DNA of 64,000 bases from Petrosia ficiformis (taxonomy: Eukaryota > Porifera > Demospongiae > Haplosclerida > Petrosiidae), in the NCBI GenBank assembly GCA_947044365.1, contig OX345636.1:52074746-52138745 (forward strand), written 5' to 3'. The notes beneath the pieces were generated by a model. That model ran no database searches, was not told the origin of the DNA, and saw only the letters and a list, made by a program, of their open reading frames with translations. Of this stretch, positions 1 to 12,720 are shown piece after piece. Made by a program: the position numbers and the translations under genes. The stretch's first letter is position 1. Each line of letters opens with the position of its first letter.

Positions 1-1242
1 TGTCATAATTTGTATTATTGATCTGATTGAAGATATTGAACAATGTATGTCATGGAATAGATTCATTTCCTTCCATACATTCTGATTGGTCAATCCCATC
101 TTCTTTAACATATATGTGACCGTGGATGCGAAAATCAGTCATTTGTGGAATTTTGTTAAATTCAAATGCTCGTTTCTCAGCTATTTTACACAGTCAACTT
201 ACTAAACTTAGATATAGGTAGAGCAATAGTTGCTCTTCTTGTCTAAGAGATTATATTGGCCAACTGTGCAAAATCGCTGAATAATGAGCCTGTCAACTCA
301 AGATTTATATCATAGTCTGTATACAAGACTAGAAACAAACTAGTAATATATAAGAGAGTGACGCTCACTGTATTTATAAGGAAATACTAGTGGTCAGAGC
401 ACATCCCATACAAATACAATCAAATTAGATTAAACTATGTATGTTGTGTATTATGAACTGTAATGTATTACACATTTTCATTGAGTATAGTAATAGCAAC
501 TGTTCATTTGCTACAACTCACAGTTTACTGATTAATAATTATTACTCTAAAGTGCTTAACAGTTAAAGTTGCTTGAAGGCACAGGTGTAATCTTTAGAGT
601 CTATTAATCATAAACACTAAACATGTTTTTGACAAGAATCATGTTGAAGCAATTTCCAGAAACTCGACACTAGTACTTTTGTTAGGTGGCTTACTTACTG
701 CTTAAATCTTGCTTGGAATTTTTAATTTGTTAATTAATAAGAGGTGCAGTCCAGTATAGTAAAACAAGTCATTAGTCCAGTATATTAACAATTCTTGACA
801 TTATTACAACAACAGAATATGTATAATTGTACTCCTACAGTATAGCTGGTAAAACAATTCCTGCTAACCATACAACCTATAACAACTATCAAAGGGAAGT
901 AAAAGTGCTCTTCCTGGATACGTAATTGGTTTTTGTGGAAACATTTTAATTGTGATTACTACTAAACGGTAAACAAATGTTATTGTTCTCATCATATTAT
1001 TTTAAAGAATTGTTACATGTCATTTATCATCCTCATAATTATAAATTGTGAATGACTTCTAGAGGACATTAGTTATTGTTGTTGTGTTATATATAATTTA
1101 AAATGATACTAAAACTAATTTGCCAAAACAAACACTAAACACACAACAAATTATATTATGTGCTATAATTATTCTGTTTGGAATTTTAGTTCGGAATTAT
1201 GGTAAACTAGCTTTATGCTATCAAATAATTTTTAAATAACAT
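1..1242. other. AT-rich non-coding stretch
   Basis: No supported exon, RNA gene or repeat boundary was recognised here. The sequence is AT-rich with scattered short ORFs that show no family motif. Confidence 0.4.
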
Positions 1243-1535
1243 TTTAAAAAAGAAAGAGTATGTAGGAATATATATCAAAACCGAAAAAAGCACAGGAACA
1301 AGATGGGTTTGGCAACAAAATTAAATACCACTTCCACGTTAAACACATAACAACCCTACATAAGTATATATAGCTAGAGTAAAGGCAAAAGAAGCAATAG
1401 TTATGCACAGTTGTTATGTGGAAGTGGTGTTTAATGTGGAAGTGGTATTTACTTTTGCTGCCAAAGCCATCTTGTTCCTGTGCTTTTTTTGGTTTTGATA
1501 TATTTCCCTACGTACTCTTTCATTTTTATAATGTT
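1243..1535. mobile_element. MITE with ~110 bp terminal inverted repeats
   Basis: The left arm (GAAAGAGTATGTAGG..., then a block with CACAGGAACAAGATGG) reappears reverse-complemented at the right end. The arms are about 110 bp with few mismatches, and the loop is short. No ORF is carried, so it is non-autonomous. A related copy lies at about 34008-34270, sharing the block reading CCACTTCCA...CTACATAAGTATA and the right terminus TCTTTCATTTTTAT. The superfamily is not assigned because no target duplication could be fixed. Confidence 0.7.
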
Positions 1536-1722
1536 TTTTTATTATTTAGTGAAGTTAATTATAACTAAAATCTACAAAATACAACTCTTTAAATACAACT
1601 AGCTAAGAAAACAAATTTAATAACCTAAAAACCTAAACTGACTATTTGTCAATAGTTACTTTTAAATATATTATAGTATTCGCAGAAAAAAGAAAAGTTG
1701 TTTAGAGAGTTGTTTTACCGTT

Positions 1723-1992
1723 TTAGTTTTGTGGTCCATCTTCCCCATCTTCATTCAGACCACATTTTTCCACATCCATGTTTAGACCACCCTCTTCCCA
1801 GTCCTCATTTTGACAACCCTCTCTGACATTGTTATTTGGACCATCTTCTTCCCCTTCCTCATTTACACTATTTTGTTCTGATTCGTTTTCAAATGCTAAT
1901 GTTAGGCTATACACAGATCCTGCAATGAACATGAATGGTATACATATAATATAGGTTAAGGTATCTTGGTTATTTGGGCCTATCATGTACAA
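1723..1992 (-). CDS. Possible small membrane protein or terminal exon with acidic tail
   Basis: This reading frame of 89 codons has a hydrophobic segment at residues ~12-33, consistent with one membrane helix. An acidic Asn/Gly/Glu-rich tail of irregular repeats follows (GLNMD, GLNEDGEDG). No family is recognised. It lies on the same strand as the Ig/SEA receptor upstream and could be a separate small gene or a last exon. The helix followed by a biased tail is the only support, so it may be a chance ORF. Confidence 0.25.
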   Translation of the reverse strand: MYMIGPNNQDTLTYIICIPFMFIAGSVYSLTLAFENESEQNSVNEEGEEDGPNNNVREGCQNEDWEEGGLNMDVEKCGLNEDGEDGPQN

Positions 1993-2329
1993 ACTACAAA
2001 GTATTAGGCATCATAATTATACATGTAGGAAATACATTGAGAAATTAGAATCAGGTATACTTAATTGTCTGTATAATTTACTGTGACAAAAATCATTGAG
2101 AAATCAGTTTCAGCTGCAAGTACAAGCATAAACAGAAGCACTGTCATATGATTTATGACTTAAGTTGGTGCTTAAGCATGGCTTAAGCATAATTAATTTA
2201 AGTCTTTAAAATTACTAGAATTTATTTTTATTTGCACTATGTACATGTACAATTATTTGACATATATACTTCAGTTAAACAAAATTGTAAATTCATGTGC
2301 AATGTAACACCATTGCATTTGACAAAGAT

Positions 2330-3138
2330 CAGCTGTTCAAAACGTTCATCAAACAATCGACACTATAAGAGTTTGTAAAATAGACCAGCTGTACTAATGA
2401 TTTATTCCACAGCACTAGATGAAGAAAGAACATGAAGAACTTCAAGCAAGTGTTGGATACATGTCTAAATGTTCTTTCCAAAAGTCTGCATTGCCCAGGT
2501 TCGCACGACTCACCTACTCTGCATCCATTCATAACTGAATCTGAATCTGAAGAGGAAACCTCACAGTTTTCAGAGTCAAGAAAACTGAACAGACGTTTAC
2601 ATTTGGCAGAAAAGGGTATTTCTTTTTCAGGTTCTGGTTGAGCAACTTCAGAGGAATGCTGAGTTGATAGTGTTTAGTAGCCTTAGATGCTAGTATATAG
2701 AGTTTTGGCTGATTTTTTTTTTCATAGGAACAGCACACCTTGTATGGATCCATTTGAACATGAAGAGATCTTTGAAGGGCTCTGAAAAAATAGGAGTCAT
2801 GCTTTTCATTCATCAGTGCTTTGTTAAACCAGAAATGCATGGTAGTACATAACCAGCTGATGGATACATCTTTATTTGTACGAACTCGGTTGAATCTAGA
2901 AAGGGAAGCAAAATTTCAACTAATTCAGCTAATATCTATATTTCGTATGCTGTTAGTTGTGGCACTTTAATCTTTGCAGCATTTCTTTTGGTACATTAAG
3001 AACAGATAGAATCATTGTAAGCTGAGAATTCCACCTGGTGTAGTTTTCTGTCTGCAGTCTGTTTACTCCCTCCAGGATTTCAGTGGCAACAGTAAATTTT
3101 CTTACATGTGCAAAAATTTTCGAACACTTTGAAATCAT
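2330..3138 (-). pseudogene. Decayed hAT-superfamily transposase fragment
   Basis: The minus frame at 2953-3138 reads like the middle of hAT transposases: a segment with ENYTRWNSQLTMILSVL, matching the usual 'RWNS' region before the C-terminal half. Downstream minus frames (about 2840 to 2330) continue with an acidic Ser-rich stretch and further short pieces in different frames. No frame stays open across the whole. No terminal repeats or flanking duplication were identified. It is best read as an inactivated, partly deleted transposase gene. Confidence 0.5.
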
Positions 3139-3160
3139 AGCATCTGTACCACTTGATTCC

Positions 3161-3620
3161 TTACTGAAATATAATCCCTAGCAATGAAGGCGGCACGCGT
3201 GAGTGCATGGAATTATATTTTAGTAAAATAGACCACGTTCGCATTCTATAACTGATTTATAGCCACCCACTTCAATTCAAACACTCGCCTTACTTAGCTT
3301 ACATGGTAACAAGCTATACATATATTTATAGCTTGATTTCGCATACTGGAAGTTATAGACCGGTTTATAACTTCCCAGTTTCGCTGACACTGTAACCAAG
3401 GTAATAGCACATTCTTCTAACTTGTTTGAAGAACTTGTAAGAAAGCCATACATATCAACATTATCCTTCGTTAGTTGCTGGAAAGTAGCAAAGCAAGTGT
3501 TTGAATTGAAGTGGGTGGCTATAAATCAGATATAGAATACGCACACAGTCTATTTTACTAAAATATAATCCCGCACACTCGGGTATGCCACCCTCGTTGC
3601 TAGGCAATATATTTCAGTAA
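3161..3620. mobile_element. MITE with ~125 bp terminal inverted repeats
   Basis: Ends TTACTGAAATATA / TATATTTCAGTAA are the tips of two long imperfect inverted arms. Both contain the block TATAGCCACCCACTTCAATT and the block TTTTAGTAAAATAGAC. The element is about 460 bp with no coding capacity. Confidence 0.7.
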
Positions 3621-3900
3621 TAAACCTCGTGCGTATTCTATAACTATTACATACTGTATAATATACAATAGTTATAACGCCCCCTCATCTGATGTATAAT
3701 CTGATGTACTATCTCCTACTTGCTCTCTGCTCTCCCGAACTGTTTAATAAATTGCTTGCTGTATATGTGGTGGAAACGCGGAACTGCAAACAGGTGACAA
3801 ATTTTATTATATCAATCATCAAGGAGATATACATGTATAAACTTGCTGGCTTGTTTATCTCATAAAAACTGTGGTGAAATTTTGCTATATCAGTATAATG

Positions 3901-3935
3901 TATATAATTATATATATACATACATTATACTGATA

Positions 3936-3975
<40 letters not shown>

Positions 3976-3995
3976 TATATATATATAATATACAC
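3901..3995. repeat. (TA)n microsatellite
   Basis: Nearly uninterrupted TA dinucleotide repeats fill this stretch, with short interruptions by AATT. It marks the end of the intergenic segment after the MITE. Confidence 0.8.
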
Positions 3996-4307
3996 CTTAT
4001 GAGAATCATTGATAGAATAAGGTAATAAAATTATATAATTTTATGGACAACTAAGTAAATGATCAAAAGGACAGGCAGATGGAATTATTTAAAGGTTGCC
4101 TTCAGGATCCTCAGTTTCAACAATTGGTTTCAGTTCTGGAACTTTTGCTGTTGGGTCATAGTAAATATTCTCGAGATGGAAGTTATCTGTTTTGGTCACA
4201 CCCTTCTTATCAAGTGCACTTCTTTGATGTTTCCTATGAAGAGAGGTATAACAGCAAACAATTCTACCATGGCTATAGTAAACTGACCAATCACATTGCT
4301 TAAAATG

Positions 4308-4364
4308 AGGTTGATAAATGTGTTATCAACCCTTCAGGAGGTTGATAACTAGTTATCAACCTCT
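4308..4364. repeat. Short inverted repeats around AGGTTGATAA
   Basis: The motif GAGGTTGATAA occurs in both orientations four times within about 60 bp, giving two adjacent hairpins. The same motif family (GGTTTGATAAAT) appears in the foldback at 4786-4886. Confidence 0.5.
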
Positions 4365-4785
4365 TATTTTAATCAATTTGATTAGTCACTTTTAATGCAT
4401 TTCCCTCTCATTGCTGGGAGATAGTAAATATTGTTTTCTGTTATTTCTTATTATTATTTTCCATGATAATTATTTTATTATACAACAATTATTATAAATT
4501 ACCATTATTTGTGTTAATGCTCTAAGTAGTTGTACTGTTCAGTAATTGCTGTTACAACTGACAGTAATATTGCTACTGGTGGATAGACAGCTAATGGGTG
4601 GGCACCAGAGCGAGTAGCCTTGGATAGCTTAATTAAGTTTTTTCCTGCCATTTGTGGAACTGTTGACACTTGTTCTTTTTGATCATCTGACACCTGTTTG
4701 TATGCTTGTGATGGAGGCCTTAGCATTCACATTCCTCGACGGTCTCTTAGTTACTATATTTCGCATGCGTTTCATGGTAGAAGAT

Positions 4786-4886
4786 GGTTATACACCTCGG
4801 TACGGTTTCTACTGATTTATCAAACCTCATGCCTTCAGCCCTCGGTTTGATAAATCCAGTAGAAACCTTGACCTCGGTATATAACC
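4786..4886. mobile_element. ~100 bp foldback element
   Basis: Left arm GGTTATACACCTCGGTACGG, then TTTCTACTGATTTATCAAACC, returns reverse-complemented after a short loop, ending GGTATATAACC. Arms are about 40 bp. No gene is carried. Confidence 0.6.
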
Positions 4887-5195
4887 TATACTTATTTCTT
4901 GAACAGGGAGAGAGTGCATTTATCAAATTATATTGATTCAGATCCTAATCACTGTATACATAAAACCTCTCACTGTTTGATATACTCTATGACTTAAAAT
5001 GTACTGCAACATTTTTTCAAGTATTCATACAAATGTTCACCCCAAAGTTTATGCTTACATCCATTCTTATACAATGAAGCATATTTAGTATTATAGTAGA
5101 ATAATTATAATTATAAATTCACCCCTTGTAACATGATTGTAGGAATGAGTCCTGCAAAAGGACACATAAATACCCTGTCTTTCAGATGGATAAAT

Positions 5196-8100
5196 TTAAA
5201 CTGACCAGATTAAACATCCCAACAAAATGATATTCATCACCAGTGAAAGTATTGCCAATATTACTCCAACAGCGATACCAGCAATCTGACCTCCAGACAA
5301 TCCGTCATCATCAACTTGTGGTGTAAGAGATGGAGGGAATACCAATATAATACTAGTGACTATATATCCACTGTTAGAATAATCTCCATTATCTGTTGCT
5401 TGCTATAAAAGAATAAGAATGAGAAAAAATTGAATTTGCTAGGAATTTATACAAGTCCTATCATACAGCCTCATGGTAACCAGTGACATTCGCTATTAAA
5501 TATAGTCTAGAGTTTAAACAGATATCTGGATCTGCCAGTTTTCCAATGAGGAAATCTATATCTAGGTATAACCGTATATGTGTTATATATAAAAAAAAGC
5601 GTGGTGAAATCCAATGTAATTTGCTATTAATGCAAACTGCATGAAGTAGTCTGTATGAAATATTTGGACAGGTAATTGCAACACAACAGTGGAAATAGCA
5701 GTAAGGTAGCAATGAAAACACAAAATGAACTATGTGCCTTTTTTAAGAGTATGCATATCACAATCTGATAAACAATACAATAACAATAATTATAATGTAT
5801 TTATAACAACTTGCCATCAGTAATGGCACTGATAACCAGCAACTGTGACTAATTGATTTTATTGGACATAGCTATCTGCAGAATATTCATATATATTTGT
5901 AAATGGGATATCCAGATACCAAATAACACTATTCATTAACAATATACGTACCTGCACAGCATCTGCAACAGCTTGTGCAGTTATCACTCCTCCACTCATT
6001 CCTCTTACAAAGAATGTCACTTGTAGTAATCCAATAGGGGTATCTTCTATGTTCGTAATGATGATATCATCTGATGACACAGATATAGTTTGTCTAGATT
6101 AATAGAAGAGCAATAATATGCAAGTGATATAATGATTGAACACAAAAGCACATACTGGCAATACTATCACATATTAACTAAGACACATGCAATGAGCATA
6201 CATAATTATTGTAAATTGACATTGATAATGAAAAACAGAATAAATACAACTTCACCAGTCATTTCATCAGCTAATAATAATTATTGACAAACTATATACT
6301 ATTATATTATATTATATATATAATACATAATATATGCAACAGCAATATCAGGTTTATAATGACATCATCCTTGAACTCTGTGGTTAAAGACATGGATATT
6401 CCTATATCCATCCATCACATATATATTATATAGCTATATATATGCATGCTGATTTGAAATCATACCTCTTATATAATTGTTGAAGTATTACGTCAATATT
6501 TCTTTTTCTGAGAGTCTGAGACTCATCATTAGGAATAATATCACAATCATCAGGATTTTCTTCACAATAATTATTGATAGCTTCAGCAGTTATCATTCTG
6601 AATGTGTTCTGCAATACGTCCGTGAACTGATGGAAGTATGAAAGGAAGATGGATAAATTCATGCACACATAAATGAGTAGATAGAATAATCGATATATGG
6701 ATGGAAAATAATTATGATCAACCCACATAGTTCAATTGCTAAAGAATACAATGAGTGGTTGCATAGATTTATTAAATTTATACTTTTTATAGATGTTCTT
6801 CATAACTCACTGTTGCTGTTGTTAGATTACTCAATGTCACAGCAATAGTATTTTGTCTTTCTGCATCAGTGATTGAAGGAGATGGTGTTAGTGATGGTGT
6901 AACTATCTGCGATGATGATGGAGAAGGCGAGGGTGTAGCTGAAGGAGATGGTGATATCAGTGGTTCAGCGACAACTATAGAATCGGAGAAAAACAGAATA
7001 TGTATTATCAGAACACATGTACTAGAATAAGTTTAGCAGTTATTTGTTGACAAGGTATGCAGGAAGTAGAGTTTCATTGTTTTCTGCATATACTAAATAC
7101 AGCTACACTGCAAAAAATACATGTAAATCGTTAAAATAACCATTTCATTGGTTAGTAAAGTTGCAAAAAAGAGCAAATTTCAATTTAGTTTGTCAATTGT
7201 CATAGAGAATTTTGTGGCTACATAGATGATAATTACATGTACTTTACGTGTACTAAATTGTTGGCATGAAATATGAGTAGACAGCACCCTAAAAGTATAG
7301 TGCTTCAATGAATTGAATATATATGGCATGTATCTCTTACACAAACGAACTAAATGTTAAATCCTTGCATTTTGTATTTTTCCAGTATACTGTGCAACTC
7401 ATTTCATATTCTTATTGTATAATTTGCGGTATATTAAGGGCATGGATAGATAATGGTTGGATGGATAGATTAAGGGCATGGATAGATAGCTGTAGAACTT
7501 GATGTATAGATAGATAAATAGAAGAGATGTGTAGATGGCATGAATAAATAGATGTAGACCTCTATAAATAGATAGATAAAGGCCATGGATAGATGAACTA
7601 TAATTTGAGAGACGATGACTACAATTAATGGATGAATGAAGGAATTAATAATGATCTATCATGGTAGTAACTTACTGTTGTTTTCACTTCCTGAACTTAT
7701 AGTTGGAAGCAAGGATGAAGATGATGAGGAGGAGGACGAGGACGAGAAGAAAGAGTAAGAAGGAGAGGAAGAGGACGAGAAGGAGGAGGAGAATAAGGAG
7801 GAGGAAGAAGAGATCGAAGAGAAGGAAGAAGAGATCGAAGAGAAGGAAGAAGGGGAGGAATCAGAAGAAGAAAATGAAGCGGAAGTAGGAGCGAGAGATA
7901 AAGATGTTGCTGATGACTCTTTAGTTGATATTGTCATGACAACTGAAAATGTACTACTGGGCTCAGGAGGTGCTACATAGAAATATTACTGTACATTACC
8001 TACAATGTATGTTGAAATGCAAGTCAGTAACAAATATTACTGAGTACAGTTAATACAGATCAATTTATATCCAATTCATGTTGCTATGATAATCTTAATG

Positions 8101-10516
8101 ATATATACATATAAATGTACATGTTGCTATGGTAATGTTAATGGTAAATACATGTAGGTGTATATGTTGCTTTGGTAATGTTAATAGTAAATACATATAC
8201 ATGCTGCTTTGGTAATGTTAATGGTAAATATATGTACATGTTGCTATGGTAATGTTAATGGTAAACACATGTAGGTGTATATGTTGCTATGGTAATGTTA
8301 ATGGTATATACATATACATGTACCTATTGACTTGGTAACATCAATCGTTAATTTTGATATTATGCTTTCAATCTGATTTTCTTTCTTCAATTCAACCTCA
8401 GCTGTATACACACCACTGTCACTGATATGGGCATCTGGTCGAATTATTTCCAGAATAATTGGAATATCAGGATTGGGAACATTCCTGCATGTAATTCTAT
8501 TAGTACAGCATTCTTGAGGATCATTACAACTGAAAAGAATTGTTTTAGAATTTTTTAGGAATATAAAATTTATTTCTTGATGTTGTCCTCTGGGACCTCC
8601 ATTGATATAGTCAAGGGATATATCGACTGTTATATTTTGACCTTCTTCAAATGTCAACAACAAATTATTATCACATTCTTCCATCACATCACAGCCAGCA
8701 AATACAACACTAGCTAAAAAGATAAAGATATATGGCTAATAATAGAAGAGCTGAAATCTTGAGTAGAAGTCTGTTCATATTCATGATGACCTCAAACCTA
8801 AGATGTGTTGACTTTATTACCCGAAGGGTACGGTAATCGTTTTGTCTGTGTGTGTGTCTGTGTATCTGTGTGTCCATGTGTTAGCAATTTTTCTGAAAAA
8901 ATATATACATTGACATTTCAAAAGGGGTACTGGTAGACTTCAAATTATACAAGGGAAAAAATTATGTAGGAATTCTTCTAAAACCTTTTCGTTCTAAAGT
9001 TATGACAATTTTTATAACTCACAGTTACCGTTTCACGACTTTAAGATGAAACGAGGGCAATAATGAGAGTAAATATGGACATACAAAACACAAGTGATCC
9101 TGTTTCATGGCTGTCGCTAGCCAAGAAACACTTCATACCAAAAACAATCGAGGTAATGGTTGCTACTACACCACCATTGATGCATGATATATAGAAAGCT
9201 ACATAGCTCCACCTACAGGTATGTGCATGTAGTGCATGCTTGCAAAGCGTCATGTACTAAACACATGATAGAGGTGATTCAATACGTTTTCACATGTTGG
9301 AGACTTTAGAGTTACACTTGAGAACTTCTTCATTGTTTTTCGAAGGAAAACAGAGAATACGTTGTAAGATATATATACAAATTATACATTTCTTTCATTG
9401 ATATTCTTATTTTGTCTTTTAGGATATAAAGTTATAACAGTTTTAATGACCATAAATTTTTTTCAAATTTATATGTGTATTCCATGTAACAAAAGTATAT
9501 TGTTTGTTTCATACACAAACTTTATTATATTTTGAAAAAGATTGTAGTGCTTTGTATTACTTTGCCACGTAAGCGAGGGTCCCATCCCGACCGCACTCAT
9601 ATGTAATATAGTGGATATTTTAATGTCATAAAGTTAATACATGATTATACTTAACTCAATAATGAAGCAATGGATTGAAATTTAATCGAACAGGGAGAAT
9701 GATGATAACATGAAAATGGTGGAGGTAAAAATATTATTCATCAATCTAAACTAAAATTATAAAACATTTTCTGAGGTCAAGATGAATGTGAATGACCTTT
9801 ATTATAGTCACAGTATATAGCCAATGTATTAAACCCCTCCATAGAGTCTCTTACCTAAAACAGTTAAATTGAAAGTTCTCAACAAAGTTCCATCAGGTCC
9901 CCCAGAAGAACAGTAATAAATATTCTCATGTTCTCCGTTCACAGTAAGGATTGTTAGTGCGTTACTAGTAACTGTAACTCCTTCATCAATGTTGTCCACT
10001 GATATACCATTTGGGTAACTGTTATCATAATAAAAGTCACCATTTATTGGACCACAATCCATTTGAGCTGTTTCACTTTGAATAACATTCAGGTTAACAA
10101 TATCTACCAATTGTGTTAAAAAAAAAATTATAAATTTTATATGTACACACTGACAAACACACATTCACACACAGACATAGACACAAAGACACAGACCTCA
10201 GGGACACACACATTCACACAGAGACATAGACACAAAGATACAGACACACAGGGACACAAAGATACAGACACACAGGGACACAGGGACACATAGACACAAA
10301 CACACACAGACACATATAGACACACAGACACATAGGGACACAAAGACACAAACACAAAAACACAGAGAGAGACACGTACAGACTCACAGACACACATAGA
10401 CACACACACAGACTCACAGACACACACACAGGCTCACAGACACACAGACCTGTTGTTAAGACATTGTTGATAGTACATAATACTGCACATGTACAGATAA
10501 ATAGTTTATTCGTCAT
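5196..10516 (-). CDS. Ig-Ig-Ser/Pro stalk-SEA-like single-pass membrane protein, eight exons
   Basis: The eight exons are 10516-10450, 10103-9855, 8713-8324, 7972-7676, 6974-6811, 6626-6466, 6093-5952 and 5402-5196. All junctions are GT..AG and phase-consistent, giving 558 residues. Exon 1 is a signal peptide. Exons 2 and 3 are Ig-like, the first ending in a YYC and the second with DSGVYTAEVE before its last strand. Exon 4 is almost pure Ser with Pro, Phe and Ile, mucin-like. Exon 5 is Pro/Ser-rich and leads into a SEA-like region (ITDAERQNTIAVTLSNL) running through exons 6 and 7. Exon 8 has a ~24-residue membrane helix after GGQIAGIAVGV. The product should be a cell-surface receptor or adhesion protein. 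The tail after the helix is only a few residues. A GTCAGT just before the stop could be a donor, so a cytoplasmic exon may be missing; a weak candidate lies near 4726-4514. Confidence 0.72.
6300..6440. repeat. AT-rich intronic repeats
   Basis: Low-complexity TATA-rich sequence within a receptor intron. No conserved element was recognised. Confidence 0.4.
7383..7610. repeat. Dispersed repeat with GATA-type tandem part
   Basis: The stretch beginning GTGCAACTCATTTCA and running into ATGGATAGATA repeats has a second copy at about 23036-23240. The copies share the order of the unique lead-in and the GGATAGATA array, so this is a dispersed element with an internal microsatellite. Both copies lie in introns of minus-strand genes. 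Confidence 0.6.
8080..8325. repeat. Minisatellite, ~45-50 bp unit, about five copies
   Basis: The unit is built around GTTGCTATGGTAATGTTAAT, then GGTAAATACATGTA. About five imperfect copies lie head to tail. The array ends against the splice donor of the second Ig exon (8324), so length variation could affect splicing. Confidence 0.75.
8815..9610. mobile_element. Non-coding dispersed element (type ATTACCCGAAGGG...)
   Basis: The stretch starts ATTACCCGAAGGGTACGG and ends near GTAAGCGAGGGTCCCATCC. A related copy at about 46630-47250 has a similar start (ATTACCCACGCCTCGAAG) and similar end (GTAAGGGTCCCGTCATGAC). The internal 70-codon minus ORF (9253-9041) has hydrophobic runs but no family match and is probably fortuitous. 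Confidence 0.5.
9600..9800. repeat. Dispersed repeat, second copy at ~62525-62700
   Basis: Blocks such as TGGATTGAAATTT, GAAAATGGTG and GGTCA(A/T)G(A/G)TGAA occur in the same order in both copies. It lies in the second intron of the receptor gene. The class is unknown. Confidence 0.5.
10145..10449. repeat. (ACACAG)n microsatellite filling receptor intron 1
   Basis: Tandem ACACAGACACA-type sequence occupies nearly the whole intron between the signal-peptide exon (ends 10450) and the first Ig exon (starts 10103). Long ORFs here encode only Cys/Val repeats and are not genes. Confidence 0.85.
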
Positions 10517-10604
10517 TTTTTGTTAGATTACCAAAATAACACGCATCTTGTAAATATCTCAAGAAAATAGTTTTGTAAACTGTGTAAGAAAGAGAAAATT
10601 AAAA

Positions 10605-10732
10605 TAGAAGTAAACATACATACATACGTACATACATACATACATACATACATACATTATGTGTGTATGTAATATACATACATACATGCATACATACATA
10701 CATACATACATACATACACATATATACATACA

Positions 10733-10765
<33 letters not shown>
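10605..10765. repeat. (CATA)n microsatellite
   Basis: Tandem CATACATA repeats lie just upstream of the receptor start codon. They are translated as Met-Tyr-Val-Cys repeats in one frame, which is not a gene. Confidence 0.85.
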
Positions 10766-10766
<1 letters not shown>

Positions 10767-10799
10767 CACTAGTTATTATATATATGTATTCAGTATAAG

Positions 10800-12360
10800 G
10801 TCACTTTAAGTTATTTTATACTATAACTGGTAATCATACTAACCTGGTAATTAGTCGGTACATCATTGTGTATTTTTTAAATGATGAAATGACAAATTCA
10901 AAATATCATTGTGATAGATAGTAAACTACTAAAATATGAGTTTAGTTATAGTGAACTAAATAACACTAATACAGACAGACATACAGACAGATGATCACAG
11001 ACATATGGAAACACAGACACATGGACACACATACAGACATACAGACATACAGATGTACAGATATACAGACAAAGACACACGAACATACAGAAACAGGCAC
11101 ACATGTGTATATTATTTAATAATACTATATACTATATAGTATAAACTGAAATATCTAAAACAGGTTTCACTAGTAGACAACATTAATTATGAAATGTGGG
11201 AAATGATGAACAAGCCCTATACATAAAATAGTACTATTTGAACGTATTTATATTTAATAATGATAGATAGAACATATGGTATACATAAATGAATACTATT
11301 TTAATGTATTCATATTTATTATAGATCTGTCATACATACACTGCAAATTGTTCAAGGAATAAATGGAAATTGTAATTTAATTAGTCATGTAGGTTCTTAT
11401 GACTGCATGGTGACATACAATATACATGTATTATAATCCAATAATTACAGTTTCAATTTTCTTATATGATCTAGTTCATTTACAAAGAAGCAGAATAAAT
11501 ATTTTAATTAGGTTTCCAAACCTTCTTTGTGCTGATATTAGACATTATATTTGATTATAATTGGTATAAGTATGTTATCATGCAGTCATAACATCCTGTA
11601 TGACTAACTAAATTATAATTTGCATCCTTGAAACTCTACTAACAGATACATTTGTAGTAACTGTTGATAGATAGGACATATGGTATAAAGAATAATATAT
11701 TCATATTTACTATAGATCTATCATACATAGTAACTATTCATAGACAGAACATATGCTATACATAAAAGTTGAGACCACACCTCAAGTGTTGTATCTTCAA
11801 TATTGCAGGAGATGTGCAACTGATTAATGTAAATATCACTGATGTGCAATACACATCAATATATCAAAATATTGAAATTTTATTCAATATTATATTTACA
11901 AGCAATGAATTAGCTAGTATTATGATATTAATAACTAAAATGCTGCATTTTATTTATTAATATCATAAAACTGGCTAATTCATGTGATATCTTTGGTCAT
12001 ATCACACCATCCCCATTACTCATCATACTGCTGATCATGAGCAACAGACCACCATGACTTTTAATATATACAAAATGGAAACTACCCAGATCACTGGATA
12101 ATGAGTGACTTGTTAACACTGTACAAAATTCTTGAATATATAAAATATATTTCCATCAAACAACACTCAATGCAAACGTACAAAAGACGACCTATCTCAC
12201 TAATAAATAATTATACAGTATATATATAACACAAACACGTTTACAAGCCAATGAACAACTTTGTATTATAATCACAGTTATAATATTACATACAGGCAAT
12301 ACCTCGCTCAATCTTTGGTTATCTTTTCTACCTCTCGGTCAACAACTACAAATACGATCT
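10800..12360. other. AT-rich intergenic region between receptor and caspase gene tail
   Basis: No exon with coding character was found. Short related blocks around AGAACATATGGTATACAT recur at about 11270, 11670 and 11750, suggesting local low-order duplication. Confidence 0.4.
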
Positions 12361-12367
12361 TCACTTT

Positions 12368-12450
12368 GTTCTTAGCTAGTCTGGCGTAGCCGCCCGCTTC
12401 GCTAAGAGGGAGGAAGCGAAGTGGGCGGCTACGCCAGACTAGTTCTTAGC
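12368..12450. mobile_element. 65 bp ultrashort inverted-repeat element with 9 bp target duplication
   Basis: The element at 12377-12441 starts TAGTCTGGCGTAGCC and ends with its reverse complement. It has ~26 bp arms and a short loop, and is GC-rich in an AT-rich setting. It is flanked on both sides by GTTCTTAGC (12368-12376 and 12442-12450), a perfect 9 bp direct repeat. Such repeats mark transposition. A 23 bp insertion at 48779-48801 has similar TAGTCT tips and also a 9 bp duplication. Confidence 0.82.
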
Positions 12451-12720
12451 AGCATGAAACCGAGTAGTGTACTATATATATATATACAATGTCCATAGGC
12501 GGCTGAACTACTTCAGGATATAGCCAAAGAAAAGTCAAACTCACCAGGCACCAGCTCAACCAAATATTAATTTCGCTACCATTTTAGTTGACCTGTCCTG
12601 TCTACACCCCTTCTGCATATTTAATTAATTTATTAATTGCTTAATTATTACAGCAAAAAACAGGAGATATATATAATCATATATTTTATAACTGGCAGGA
12701 TATACATACATGCAATGATA

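Noticed and set aside
4059..4303. Plus ORF pair of ~75 codons
   Set aside because: No recognised domain, no splice partner in phase, and it ends in an inverted repeat. It may be transposon debris, but nothing shows it.
4514..4726. Possible cytoplasmic exon of the receptor
   Set aside because: It can be joined in phase after GTCAGT, but the acceptor lacks a pyrimidine tract and the peptide matches nothing known. It is mentioned only as a candidate.
7703..7888. Plus-strand ORF rich in Arg and Lys
   Set aside because: It is the antisense of the Ser-rich exon 7972-7676, which fits a phase-consistent gene model.
8080..8325. CRISPR-like regular repeats
   Set aside because: Units are imperfect and adjacent with no unique spacers; it is a minisatellite in an animal intron.
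9041..9253. Hydrophobic ORF
   Set aside because: It lies inside a non-coding dispersed element and has no family motif.
10137..10516. Long minus ORFs of Cys/Val repeats
   Set aside because: They translate a microsatellite. Only the first 67 bases (10516-10450) are kept as a signal-peptide exon.
10559..10753. Met-Tyr-Val-Cys repeat ORF
   Set aside because: It comes from a CATA microsatellite.
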